40,081 nt of DNA, from NCBI GenBank assembly GCA_027604685.1, contig JADHYX010000196.1, positions 1-40,081 of the forward strand. The letters are read 5' to 3'. Of this stretch, positions 1 to 9,520 are shown piece by piece. The notes under the pieces were generated by a model. The model made no database searches. It was not told the origin of the DNA and saw nothing but the letters and a program-made list of their open reading frames with translations. The stretch is from Lobulomyces angularis (lineage: Eukaryota > Chytridiomycota > Chytridiomycetes > Lobulomycetales > Lobulomycetaceae). Position 1 is the stretch's first letter. Each line of letters starts with the position of its first letter. The position numbers and the translations under genes were made by a program.

Positions 1-569
1 CCAAAAATCTTTTCATATGGTGAAATTGTTTCAGCAGCAGCTGGCGTTCTATTTGCAATGTGTGCAGACGCTTGATAAATTTCTGGCCAAAGATACTTAG
101 GCATTTCCTTTGCATGTGCGAAAGCAGATCTTGTCATTTGAGAAATTATCCTGATAGCAGACTCAGCAATGGTGTTGGCTTGTTTGTCTTCAATACTGGC
201 AGTGGTAGAATCAATTCCTTGCTCCTTCAAGTATTTTGATGTCAATCTTGCATATTCTGATCCAGCATCATGGTGATATCTTAAGACTTTTTGCCCAGTT
301 CTTCTTTCAATCCACGTTTGAAAAGATTTAAACAAATTTAGTTGCGTTTCTTCAGTTTTATCCCATACTGGAGTAACTATTGTCCACTTCGATTGAACGT
401 CTTTGAATACATACAAGCCAGTCTGACCATCATAGCCTTTTTCTTGCATCGGTCCTTTGTAATCACTTGTAGTAACTTCTCCGATTTTGTAGTTTGATGG
501 CATGATGCTTTTAACTATATAAGCAGTAACCGGCGTTATACTTAAATAATATGATAATAGAAAGAGCAT
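1..569 (-). mobile_element. Ty1/copia retrotransposon integrase core, partial (runs off left edge)
   Basis: An uninterrupted minus-strand frame reads as a copia-type integrase catalytic core. The first acidic residue lies in SDYKGP, the second in YHHDAGSEY about 64 residues later, and the glutamate in NTIAESAIR about 34 residues after that, which is the D,D,E spacing of retroviral-type integrases. Family signatures follow: PKYLWPEIYQASAHIANRTP and SPYEKIFG at the window edge. Such enzymes insert element cDNA into the chromosome. The first in-frame Met is at 569, a second is at 503, and a stop lies at 585-587. No gag, protease or zinc HHCC domain is found upstream, so the 5' half is missing or replaced. 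Reverse transcriptase would lie outside the window. It could be a truncated relic or the start of a recombined copy; the core itself shows no break. Confidence 0.85.
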
Positions 570-608
570 AAAACAGATTAAGTTTTAAGTCTTTTAATAA
601 TTTAACGA

Positions 609-654
609 AAGGTTTCTTCGTTTTACCAAGGCTTCGTGAAACAAAGAAACCCTT
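609..654. repeat. Imperfect inverted repeat, about 18-bp arms
   Basis: The left arm (609-626) and right arm (636-654) are reverse complements apart from two mismatches and one extra base, around a loop of about nine bases. It sits between the integrase fragment and the start of the decayed Fanzor gene. It may be an end structure of one of the two elements, but no second copy is present here to test that. Confidence 0.6.
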
Positions 655-770
655 ACAAAGTACATTAACTACATAATAATTATCTATTTTTTTGAACATA
701 ATTTTTTTTAGTGTCCAAAAATTAATATTTCATAAAGAGTAATTAATTCAAAAAAAATTCAAAATTTAAA

Positions 771-2524
771 ATGATGCAACAAAAACATTCAACAAATGAA
801 AGTAATTTTAGTAAAGTTTTCAAAGGAGATGAAACGCATTTGAAAAATATTGAAACATGGATTTTTAATGTTAATAGATTACTGTACACACTACTCATTT
901 TATTAAGTGGTATATACTCAATTCCAATCATACCAACAAACATATTACAGCTGAAAAAGATTTCCAAGTAATTTTTTCTTTACTAAACAACCACACCATC
1001 AGTAATAGAAATAAAGAAGAAAGAATGTCTGTTATACATTGATTTTTACCTTATATTCTCAAATATAAAAAAATAACATCATACGATGATCAAGAAATAA
1101 AAAATGTTTAACAAATAGCTATATATAGATCAAAAATGTTTTATACAAATCACCTAGTTAATGTTCAAGAGCATTTTATTCAAAAATTTAAAAAATTTAC
1201 TTCTACAATGATAATGAAAAAATTGAAATTTAAAAGGAATACCTAAAGAATTTATTAAAATTTTACAAAAAACGTAATAGAAAAGTACAAGATTACATTT
1301 TTGGTAAAGAAAATGTGGAAATAACACATATGTACGATTTGCAAATTGCAAATGAAATAAAAGATTTGTTACCCACAGACATTCATATTAATGGATTGGC
1401 TTACGATATAGTTGCACGAACAGAAAAATAGTTGGAATCTTATTTCAAAATATGTAAATTATACCAAAAATATGATTTGAAATTATTTAATTTTATTCCA
1501 TTATCAACATCTTCGATTCCTAGGCATATTATTATTGACACCAAAATATTATTGGAAAACATTTTAAATTTATCAAGAAAAAAAGAAAACAGTGTTAAAT
1601 CGTGTAAAGAAATAGTATAAGAAACGGTTTTCACAACTACTGCGAAAGCTTTTAAATCTAGAAACAATATGCTTTAATGGAATGGTTAGAACGGATGGTA
1701 TTTCAATTTGTGTTTTACTATCTTCACCGAAACCTAAACAAAAAGGAAATGTACCACGAGTTAAAAAGAGAAAAAAACCAGAAATTCGAGTACTTTCAAG
1801 ATAACCTCGAAGATTTACATTCTAATAAAGTTTATATTGATCCTAATAAAAGAGACTATACTCAAATGCAACGAAGAAAGGAAAGTGAGTTAAAACGCTC
1901 TCGAAAAATTCGAGAAAGATATCAAGTTGCTACTGAAGAAGTTGTGAATTATGAAATAACAAAAAAAACATTGGATAAAACAAAATGGAATGACTACATG
2001 TAAGATTTTTTTATCAAGTTTTACCATAGTGAAGAATTTTATAAGCAATTAATTTTCAGAAAAATTAAAATAAAGACCTTTATCAATACTTAAAAATCAG
2101 AAAGTAAATTTATAAAAAATGTAAAGAAAACGTTTGGAGATTAAAAAAACACAACCATTATTATTGGGGATAGGTCAAAAACAAGCATGATGCATCAAGT
2201 TCCAACAAAAGGTAAGGGATTTCGAGAAATGTCTAGAAAGTCGGTTTTGATGTATTTTTATGTAATGACTTTTTGACATCTTCAATTTGCCCAGTATGTA
2301 AAAAAAGATCATTAGAGACATTTAAATATAGAGAATCTCCTAGACCTTAGATTAAAAAAATTGAAAAAGTACATGGGTTGTTGCACTGCAAAAGTGAAAT
2401 TTGTCAACTGCCTAATGGAAAAAAAAGATTATGGAACAGAGATGTTGTTGCAACCATGAATATAAGATCGGTGGTGGAAAGTTATATAATAGATGGTTGT
2501 AGACCAAAATACCTTTGTATATAA
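771..2524 (+). pseudogene. Decayed Fanzor (TnpB-like RuvC nuclease), copy 1
   Basis: This is a dead copy of the gene that also ends the window at 39515-40081. Recognisable parts in order, over several frames, are an N-terminal part read at 1283-1620 with the family-like stretch IPRHIIIDTKILL; RTDGISICVLL near 1690; the RuvC-I region VYIDPNKRDY near 1845; TTIIIGDRSKTS near 2155; the RuvC-II/zinc-ribbon region NDFLTSSICPVC near 2265; and RuvC-III WNRDVVATMNI near 2435. Stops interrupt it (for example near 1429, 1618, 2002, 2089, 2142 and 2347), with frame shifts near 1800 and 2240. The RuvC-II glutamate is aspartate here. Total length, about 580 codons, suits a Fanzor. The start at 771 is the first plausible Met and is uncertain. 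Confidence 0.8.
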
Positions 2525-2648
2525 TATAGATAGTTTTTTCAACATAGTTTTCACTATGTTTATATTACTATGTTTATATTTAAATATATATTGGTGTTTG
2601 TTGTGTTATTTTTTTGAATATTAATGTTCAAAAAGATAATGCCCAAGC
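2525..2648 (+). other. Fanzor copy 1: conserved 3' noncoding end, candidate guide-RNA region
   Basis: From the stop codon to 2648 this segment matches, base for base over long runs, the segment after the stop of the Fanzor copy at the right edge. The match ends abruptly at GCCCAAGC (2641-2648), which marks the element's right end. It holds two hairpins: AACATAG (2541-2547) with CTATGTT (2554-2560), and TTTTTGAA (2611-2618) with TTCAAAAA (2627-2634). In known TnpB/Fanzor systems the guide RNA scaffold comes from this end and the guide is the flanking DNA just outside it. That role here is inference from position and conservation. Confidence 0.65.
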
Positions 2649-2819
2649 GTTAATAATTATCTAACTACCATTTTCAGTACAAAATCAAAGCACTTGATTA
2701 GAGAAATAATAAATACTGGTTCTAATTCTGTTCTATAATCAGGGAATTATTCTTCTTAGAACTTCTTATGTCACAAAAGTTGCTGAAACTTATAAACAGA
2801 AAATAAAAAAAAATTTGAA
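2649..2819. other. Non-genic stretch beside the Fanzor right end
   Basis: Flanking sequence after the Fanzor right end. I see no intact frame. It may hold the eroded N-terminal part of the transposase relic that follows. Confidence 0.4.
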
Positions 2820-3440
2820 ATGTTTGATTATAGTGGATGTTTTAAAAGTTAAAGGACTTCGAATTAAGTGTTTTGCATAAAATTTCACAAAATTACAGCC
2901 GGTATAGTGAGGGATGGTTGAGAAGTTTAAAGGACTATTTTGAATGAAGTGGTTGTAAAACATTTCTAAGGTCTGAGTTATTTAAAAGACATGTAGAGTA
3001 TATCAAATTATCAGAGATCATTTGCAGAACTTTAAACTTCCATGTTAATCAAATCTCTTAATAGTAATAAAATTGTTAATCTTGAATGTGAAACAGAAGG
3101 TGAATTAGAGGAAATTCTTGATTTTCAATAATTTCAAAGGTGAATATAAAAACTGTTCAGTTAACTTGAGACAGGTTCTTACTCTGACTTCAACTTTGAA
3201 AAGTCCAAAATTCTTTTTTAGTGTTGTCTTCGTGAAGTTTATTCCTTAAAGGGAAAATTAAAATATTACAATTTTTATTATATTATCACTTTAACTTTAC
3301 TTTGCGTTACTATAAACAGAGAAGAAAACAACTAATTTATATACTTGGTAATTGTTAGATGGACGTAAATTTTCACTCAGTTACTCTTTAAAATCATGTA
3401 CTTACAAAAGCTAAATAATAAAAATTCCGTTTTTGTAGAG
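2820..3440 (+). pseudogene. Eroded pogo/Tigger-like DDE transposase relic
   Basis: Scattered over all three frames are fragments in the order and roughly the spacing of a pogo/Tigger transposase. A CENP-B-type DNA-binding helix, YSEGWLRSLKDYFE followed by SGCKTF, lies at about 2902-2970. LETGSY near 3160 stands for the first catalytic NxDETG block, about 85 codons on. LKGKL near 3247, then TLTLLCVTINREE and YLVI near 3280-3350, resemble the R-TLLLC-N-G block that follows DETG by about 40 residues. Many stops and shifts are present. The match is by eye only, each piece is short, and base composition could mislead. Confidence 0.42.
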
Positions 3441-3629
3441 TTGACCCAATTTATTAGTGAAGTATTAAATGGAAATTAAACATTTACAAAAATCAAATTG
3501 AGAAAATTTTAATGGAGTTAAAAAAATTAACTTTTGCCACAAAAAAAAAATTGACTTTTGCCTTTTTTCAACAGTAAACAAAATATTTTTCAGTTGTCAT
3601 TGTAAAAAAATTTCATTTTTTTCATTAAG

Positions 3630-6609
3630 ATGGGAAATCCAAGAGGAAAAGTTTCTACGCAGGCTTGGTAATATCTTACTCATTTTTAATTTACGCTAAC
3701 CTAAATTTAGTGAAAAGTGTCGCCAAAGAAAAAGAAAATGTGATTCTGTAAAACCTTTTTGTGGTCCGTGTGTTAGACTTGGACAAGGTATAGAATTTGG
3801 CGAAGATAATAATCTTTTGCACATACGTCACTGTTTTTTAGCTTAACAAAAATTTATAAACCATCTTAAATTTTAGATTGTGTTTATCAAGAAAATTTTA
3901 GAAAAAGAGGTCCAAAAAATCAGCAAGAAAAATCAATTCAACAAATTCGTAGTTCTATATTAAATCTGAGGGAATCCATTGTAACCTCCTCCTCTACATT
4001 GCAACCAGCCCAAATTATTATTAATGCTAATAAACAAACATTGCCTTTTCCGGTTATGCCGCAACTTAGTCAAAATTTAAAGTCTCTCAACAGTTCTCCT
4101 GATATAGAATTAAAAAATATTTTAAAATTGATGGATTGCGCTGAAGATTTAAATGACCTCCTAGAAAAAAATAATTATTGTTATGCTAAGGAAAATATAA
4201 CCGAATTACAATTTGTACCTAGTAGTATTGTTGAATCAGTCGAATCTTGCTCCTCTACCCTAGGCAGCGCAGATTGTAAAAAGTCCGTAATTAAACGGAA
4301 CATGTTTTTACAGCCAAAAGATACCCCTAATAATAAAGCATTTAACTACCTGGCAAAACAACATGAGATTAGTGTCATCCCATGGAATAATACTATTGAT
4401 AGCTTTTCAATTTTTAATAAGGATCACCCTATTTTCGATTTCACCAGTAAAATTTTTACAAAAAAAAAATTTTAATTTTATTTTATTTTTAGTAAGTCAT
4501 TACATGAATCCTATTATTCCTAATCCTTTACCCACCTATTCCTTTATCAGGTAAAGAATTTTAGAATAACATCATATATTTACTTTTCATATAGTGAAAT
4601 TGACACTGAGGAAAGTTTAAAACATTTTTTAAACAACAACGAACCTGTGATCCCGGAGAGTAATACTATGGACTCTGCCTATGTAGGAGAGTCCACTGAA
4701 ATTGCCTTGTATTCACATCTTCATAAAGCTATTTTCGAAATCAATGCTTTTTTTTTGGCTATAATAAAGTCAAGATTCAGAAAGCAGCATTTATTGAAAC
4801 TTTATGGTGGTGAAAAATTAAATACTGAAGAATTGTTTCGTATGATTATATTTTTTTTACATATACTTAACATAAAAATTATTTTTCCAATGCAGAGGTA
4901 GTAATGAGTGAAATGAAAGATCACGATCTCTATATAAATTTCGGATTAGGGTGCTTACGATCCAGACATCATCTGCTGTTTACTGAGCAATTTGGCGGCT
5001 CTCCGCAAAATGCTTCCTTAATGTTTACAAAAATGGCTTCTGATAGCTTAAAGACAGCTTCTCCCGAAGATATCTATACCATTGTATACATTGAAAGTAT
5101 CTATTTTCTTTCTTGTTTATATTTTATACATAATGATAGAGAATCTGCTTTATACTGGCTTTGTAAACTGAATTTAATAATTCCCACTTATTTTTACAAA
5201 TTTTTTTTTACTAGTAAAATTGCAAAATACTGCAATTCTTTTCAATTATGACAAGCCTGATCCTAATAATAAACTTCAAAGCCAGTATTCTGATATTGAG
5301 GATAAATTTGCAAGAAAAATTATTTGGGCAAGGTATTAAAATTTAAAGCAGAGTTTGTTTTATACTCTAAACAACTTCAGATTGCTAGAATTAGGTTCTA
5401 TGACTATTCCATTAATCGGAAACGAAATTGAACTGGAAGAGTATACATCAGAAGAAGAATGGGAATTTTTTAGAAAAATGAAAAGAACGCACCATAATCC
5501 AAATATTCAACGCAAAGCATTAATCACATCATGTGATGTAGAAAGTAATAAGCGCCAAACTTCAGAGAGCTGCAAACAAGAAGAATCCGTAAAATAATTT
5601 TTAAATAATTTTTTTTTATTTAAATGCTATGTAACCCTTCTTTTCTTTAGTATGATAAAGATATTTCAGCAAATCTACACTTTTCTATGCAAATGTGTTT
5701 TCTTTTTCGTAGGTAACAAATATTAACAGTAAATTGTCTCAATCTAATTAAATTTATATTTCATTTTACATACAATTCAGAGTTGTTAGATTTAACTCTG
5801 TGAAAGCAAATAATGCTAGCTTTTCTGTTTTTGGCTTCACAGATATAGAAGAAATACATAATAAGCACACACAGTGGCATGATATTGTTTTGGGAAAAAA
5901 TTTTAGAATTTTTAAATGTCTTTCAGATTTTTTATTTGTTCAAGGCATCCGGAATTTCGATACACACTGGAAATTAAGACTATATAATATTCAATTAAAT
6001 GTGTGGTATCTATGGAGTTTAATTAAATTACATGCTTTTCAAACAAATCCACATAAAAAATTCAAATTTACGCCATTAGGAAGTATTGAAGGTACAAGTA
6101 TGGATGTAATTTTATGCTGCGTTAGAGCCTTAAGTTCCATTTTATTAATTAATTTACCTGATGAAAAGAAACTGGAAATGAAGTTAATTAAACATGCGAA
6201 TAAAGAAGTGGGATATCAAAAATTAGAAGGAAAGAAGTTGCCAAGAGGTATAATTTAAATTGAGAATGTATTTGTTAAAAAATTACTTCAAGAATTTTTG
6301 CCCATTGTGATTAGTCCAACATTTGAATTGCTGCTCAATGAAAGTTTGAAGGAAATAACACTAATTTTGATAAATAAAATACAAAACAAGGACTTTTTCC
6401 TAAGCAAAGAAAATAACAATAACTGCTGGATATTTATTAAAGAAATAAAAAAAGAAGTTTTAAATTTTCACTTGAAGGAGGTTTTTTTAAAAATTCTGTA
6501 TAATAGGAAAAACTCTTTGAGTTTGAAATCATATGAGATTTGTAAATCTAAGCTGGATGTTGAAATAGGATTAGCCGAGATTGAAGATTTATATAGTGAA
6601 AATAATTGA
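3630..6609 (+). CDS. Zn(II)2Cys6 transcription factor, paralogue A
   Basis: Probable DNA-binding regulator of 808 residues. Exons: 3630-3667, 3711-3787, 3877-4446, 4493-4550, 4595-4839, 4896-5162, 5215-5332, 5381-5588, 5651-5712, 5781-6247, 6293-6609; all phases agree. Residues about 13-40 form the fungal binuclear zinc cluster: Cys-x2-Cys-x6-Cys-x6-Cys-x2-Cys-x6-Cys, beginning CEKCRQRKRKC and ending with the Cys of QDCVYQ after intron 2. A low-complexity polar stretch follows. The large C-terminal part has hydrophobic helices (CLRSRHHLLFTEQFGGSP, IYTIVYIESIYFLSCLYF, LRLYNIQLNVWYLWSLIKLH) resembling a fungal regulator middle domain, but I do not recognise a named one. The gene on the other strand at 9521-12286 is a clear paralogue over the whole length. 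Target genes are unknown. Confidence 0.88.
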
Positions 6610-7081
6610 GAAACACTCACCTAATTATACTTTATACAATAAATTTGAGCTGCAATATAATATGAAAACCATCAGTTATTCACAGTCTTTTTAGTTACTG
6701 TATTGTTGAGAGAATATTTTTATTGCGACTATACGAGTTTAGTGTTTGGCGGTTTAATATTTAATGAAGTCAACTATTTACAGTTACTGCCTAGTATTTA
6801 AGAGCTGCTTTATTTTAGGACAATTTTTCCATTTCAACTTTCTTTCTATTGAGTTTGTGCTAATCCAAATTTCAGTTTGCATTACTTTTAAATTTATTTT
6901 TTAAGTTAATAAACTAAATTTTATTGGCTTAGAAGTGACATAACACGGAAAGAAATTAATACTAATCTATCACAAAATAAACTCATTTTAGTTACAAATA
7001 ATTCCCACTTAGTTATCTTGTTTAATAGCTTCTGACTTCTTAATAATTTTATTCAACTAAAACCCTATAGGTAATCCAAAG
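6610..7081. other. Non-coding stretch downstream of paralogue A
   Basis: No frame of interest. The motif ACAGTTACTGCCTAG at 6780-6794 recurs with slight changes at about 12738 and 18600 (see repeats). The rest appears to be 3' untranslated or spacer DNA. Confidence 0.5.
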
Positions 7082-7357
7082 GCGAATGACACCAGCTTGG
7101 TCTAGGTGCAGCAATATTTACCAACGATATTAAAAAAGCTGATCGTTTTGTAAATGAAATTCGGTAAGATTTTACCTGCCTATTTCTTATTTTGTCATTT
7201 GCAAGTGCTGGAACTATCTGGGTAAACACTTACAATATATGCGATCCGTACTGCCATTTTGAGAATTAAAGGTATGTCTGGTTTTGGAAAAGATATGGGA
7301 AAATCTTGTTTAGATGAGTACACTGTTGAAAAAAGTGTTATCTACGACAAGAATTAA
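7082..7357 (+). pseudogene. Aldehyde dehydrogenase C-terminal pseudogene fragment
   Basis: Only the last part of an NAD(P)-dependent aldehyde dehydrogenase remains. Reading on, ANDTS then, after a one-base shift, GLGAAIFTNDIKKADRF matches the family's loop before AGT.WVN. A relic intron (about 7163-7210) joins it to AGTIWVNTYNICDP. After a second break comes KGMSGFGKDMGKSCLDEYT, the family's GFKxSGxGRExG block, ending at a stop after SVIYDKN. The catalytic cysteine and nucleotide-binding parts are absent. The surviving intron argues that this was a resident gene, not a retrocopy. Confidence 0.85.
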
Positions 7358-7838
7358 TTTAATTGGTGTAGTTGTTTTTTAATTTTTGTATATAAAAGGA
7401 ATTGAAATCCGAATAATTAAGTTAGTTGAAATAAAGAAAATGTATTGTTTGATATAAAATTTTATTTATGCTTGCACCATATCTTTTTTTACATCGAGGG
7501 TAATGCAAACTGCTTTCAGTTTTGAGTTTAATTGGTAGGCCAAAGGAAAATTTAAACGAAAAATTTTATTTTGAAACTTTGAAATGGAATTTAAGTAATT
7601 TCTTTTAAATTCCATTTCACTGTTCAGGCCACCTCGTCGATTCCTACACCTATTCACCACATCCTGCTTCAGTTTCTATCGGCTCTTCAGCAGTTCTTCC
7701 TAAATACTCACAGTTGTTAACATACCACCACCACCCATGTAAGTTTATTTTATCTTCAATTGACATCTCGTGTAACTTAGTACTTTTTGTGTAACTAACA
7801 AAGTGAGTTGCTTTAAGGTACACTACCTAAATATCCAT
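7358..7838. other. Spacer upstream of the eL20 gene
   Basis: The only notable structure is the perfect hairpin at 7581-7618. A short minus-strand frame at 7466-7660 has no recognisable product. Confidence 0.4.
7581..7618. repeat. Perfect 14-bp inverted repeat
   Basis: GAAATGGAATTTAA (7581-7594) is repeated exactly in reverse complement at 7605-7618, around a 10-base loop. There is no U-run of the kind that would mark a terminator. Its function is unknown. Confidence 0.8.
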
Positions 7839-7849
7839 CTATTCCATCC
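7839..7849 (+). promoter_or_regulatory. Putative ribosomal-protein-gene promoter motif (eL20)
   Basis: CTATTCCATCC, followed by ATC, lies about 143 bases before the eL20 start. The same motif, or a one-base-longer form, precedes both other ribosomal protein genes in the window, on the same strand as the gene each time. Confidence 0.5.
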
Positions 7850-7991
7850 ATCATCTATATGAACTGCTAATTTGAGAATTACTATAGTGCGAGATGCAAC
7901 GCGACTTGCTAATCCTAAAAGTTTCTCTTTTATATTTTTCTAATTTTTTTTTTATTTTTTGTCAGTTAGTAAATAACCTATAAACACAGTA

Positions 7992-8569
7992 ATGGGTCGA
8001 TTTCACGAATACTCAGTAGTTGGCAGAAAGCAGCCTACCGAAAAAGAACCAGTTCCAAAACTTTTTAGAATGAGATTATTTTCACCAAATGAAGTTGTTG
8101 CAAAAAGTAGATTCTGGTACTTTTTAAAACAAGTAAACAAAGTCAAAAAAGCTTCTGGAGAAATTGTTTCTGTTAATGAAATTTTTGAAAAACAACCCTT
8201 AAACGTTAAAAATTTTGGTGTTTGGCTGCGATATGATTCAAGAAGTGGAACTCACAATATGTATAAAGAATATAGGGATTTAACTAGAACTGATGCTGTT
8301 GAGAGTTGCTGTACGTTGTATTTTGTATAATACTGTTTCATTTAATTATTTTATTAGACCAGGATATGGCGGCTCGTCATAGAGCTAGATCCAGATCTAT
8401 TCATATTATTAAAGTTAGTGAAGTTAAGGCTGCCGATGTTAGACGACCATATATCACCCAACTTCTTGATCCTAAACTCAAATTTCCACTACCTCACAGA
8501 AGACTTAGACCATCTTCAAAATCTTTTAAAACTACTTTTATTGGAAAAAGACCAAGCACTTTTGTATAA
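7992..8569 (+). CDS. RPL20: 60S ribosomal protein eL20 (L18a/L20)
   Basis: Large-subunit ribosomal protein of 176 residues in two exons (7992-8310 and 8358-8569), close to the usual size. Family hallmarks are present throughout: [20 protein letters not shown] near the N-terminus, [20 protein letters not shown] in the middle, [17 protein letters not shown] just after the intron, and [12 protein letters not shown] plus KRPSTFV at the end. The intron splits the tyrosine codon of CYQDM. The Met at 7992 gives [12 protein letters not shown], which aligns with the family's start. The gene lies between two convergent zinc-cluster regulators and has no functional tie to them that I can see. A motif shared with other ribosomal genes lies upstream. 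Confidence 0.97.
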
Positions 8570-9034
8570 ATTTATTTTAATTTTGCAATATTAACTTTTT
8601 ATTTTTTTTCTTTGTTTTATAAAGGCTTGAGTTTTTTAATTTTAAAAACGTAGTAGTGGAAATAATAATTTAAATTTTTAGTTAAATTTATTATTTTTTT
8701 TTAATAAAATTTTAATTGTAATTAAGTATAATGATAGCTTTATTTGACCTAAGTGCATTAGTTGAAGTGTTGAGCAGATTTCGTGTTTTTTAAATATGTT
8801 TGGTTAAGAAGTAGTTTTTGAGAATTTGTTTATGTTGTTTTCTCATTTAAGTGAGATTTTTTTTTAAATTTATTATGCTGAAAAAAAAAAATTCTAAATT
8901 AAATCATTCCCATACTGCTAGTGATGATCGGAGCTACTATCAGTTCTTCAGAGACAAAGTTCTTTAGAAATATTATATTTTAAATTAACTTCATATAACT
9001 TGTAAACTTTGCCATGAAGAAAAAATTCAGAACA
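8570..9034. other. Spacer downstream of the eL20 gene
   Basis: Very AT-rich 3' untranslated and spacer DNA with homopolymer T and A runs. No gene was seen. Confidence 0.5.
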
Positions 9035-9208
9035 CTGTTACCAATCATAATTTGCCCAACACTTCAAAATTTAATATTGAAAGGTCTATGTAAAATAATC
9101 GAAATTTTGATATATTAGATTAAACATGTTAATGTAGGCTGGATTTCTATTAAAGGTTTAAAGAAGGAAGCTATATAACCTTGTAGCACAAATTTAAATT
9201 TTTCATAG
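9035..9208 (+). pseudogene. Relic of a third zinc-cluster regulator copy (C-terminal scrap)
   Basis: One plus-strand frame reads LLPIIICPTLQNLI, then KIIEILIY, a stop, and GWISIKGLKKEAI. This aligns with the start of the last exon of paralogue A (FLPIVISPTFELLL, EITLILINKI, CWIFIKEIKKEVL) and with the same place in paralogue B. It has two stops and no flanking exons that I can recognise. It shows that the family was once larger at this locus. Confidence 0.6.
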
Positions 9209-9220
9209 TTATAATATTAT

Positions 9221-9382
9221 TTTTAGGTGTTCTGCAGTTTCATTCTATGAAAAATCAAATTTTATAGTTGCTGTCTGTGTTGAATCTATTTTTTTTTTTA
9301 CTGGACCTTCCCACATCTCTAACTTTTTTTTTTTTTTTGTTAATTGGATTGCCTTGAATGATATAAAAGACGGTGGTTTAAA
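9221..9382 (+). repeat. Degenerate direct repeat, left copy
   Basis: This segment aligns by eye with 12691-12848. Both begin TTTTTAGGTGTT or nearly so, and both carry ATATAAA followed by a GG-TTTAAA-like tail at almost the same offset (135 against 133 bases after GGTG). Scattered matches lie between. The pair brackets paralogue B (9521-12286). Confidence 0.45.
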
Positions 9383-9520
9383 CCAATACCGTAGTCTCAG
9401 TAAGTTTAAAACAAATTTAATTGAATTAAATTTTTTTTATTTTCTTATTTTTTTGTAGTTTTTTTTATAATAATACATGTGTAACTGTGTGGTAAAAAAA
9501 AAACTATTATTTTAATTTAC

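Noticed and set aside
743..967. Minus-strand frame over the start of the Fanzor relic
   Set aside because: The plus strand carries the Fanzor-like reading; the minus frame has no recognisable content.
7466..7660. 64-codon minus-strand frame with a fairly natural composition (LNFPLAYQLNSKLKAVC)
   Set aside because: No family recognised, upstream stops in frame, and part of it is the perfect hairpin; not enough to call a gene.
9361..9405. GC-richer stretch considered as a tRNA or small RNA piece
   Set aside because: No cloverleaf, no B-box (GGTTCRANNCC), and it belongs to the degenerate repeat.
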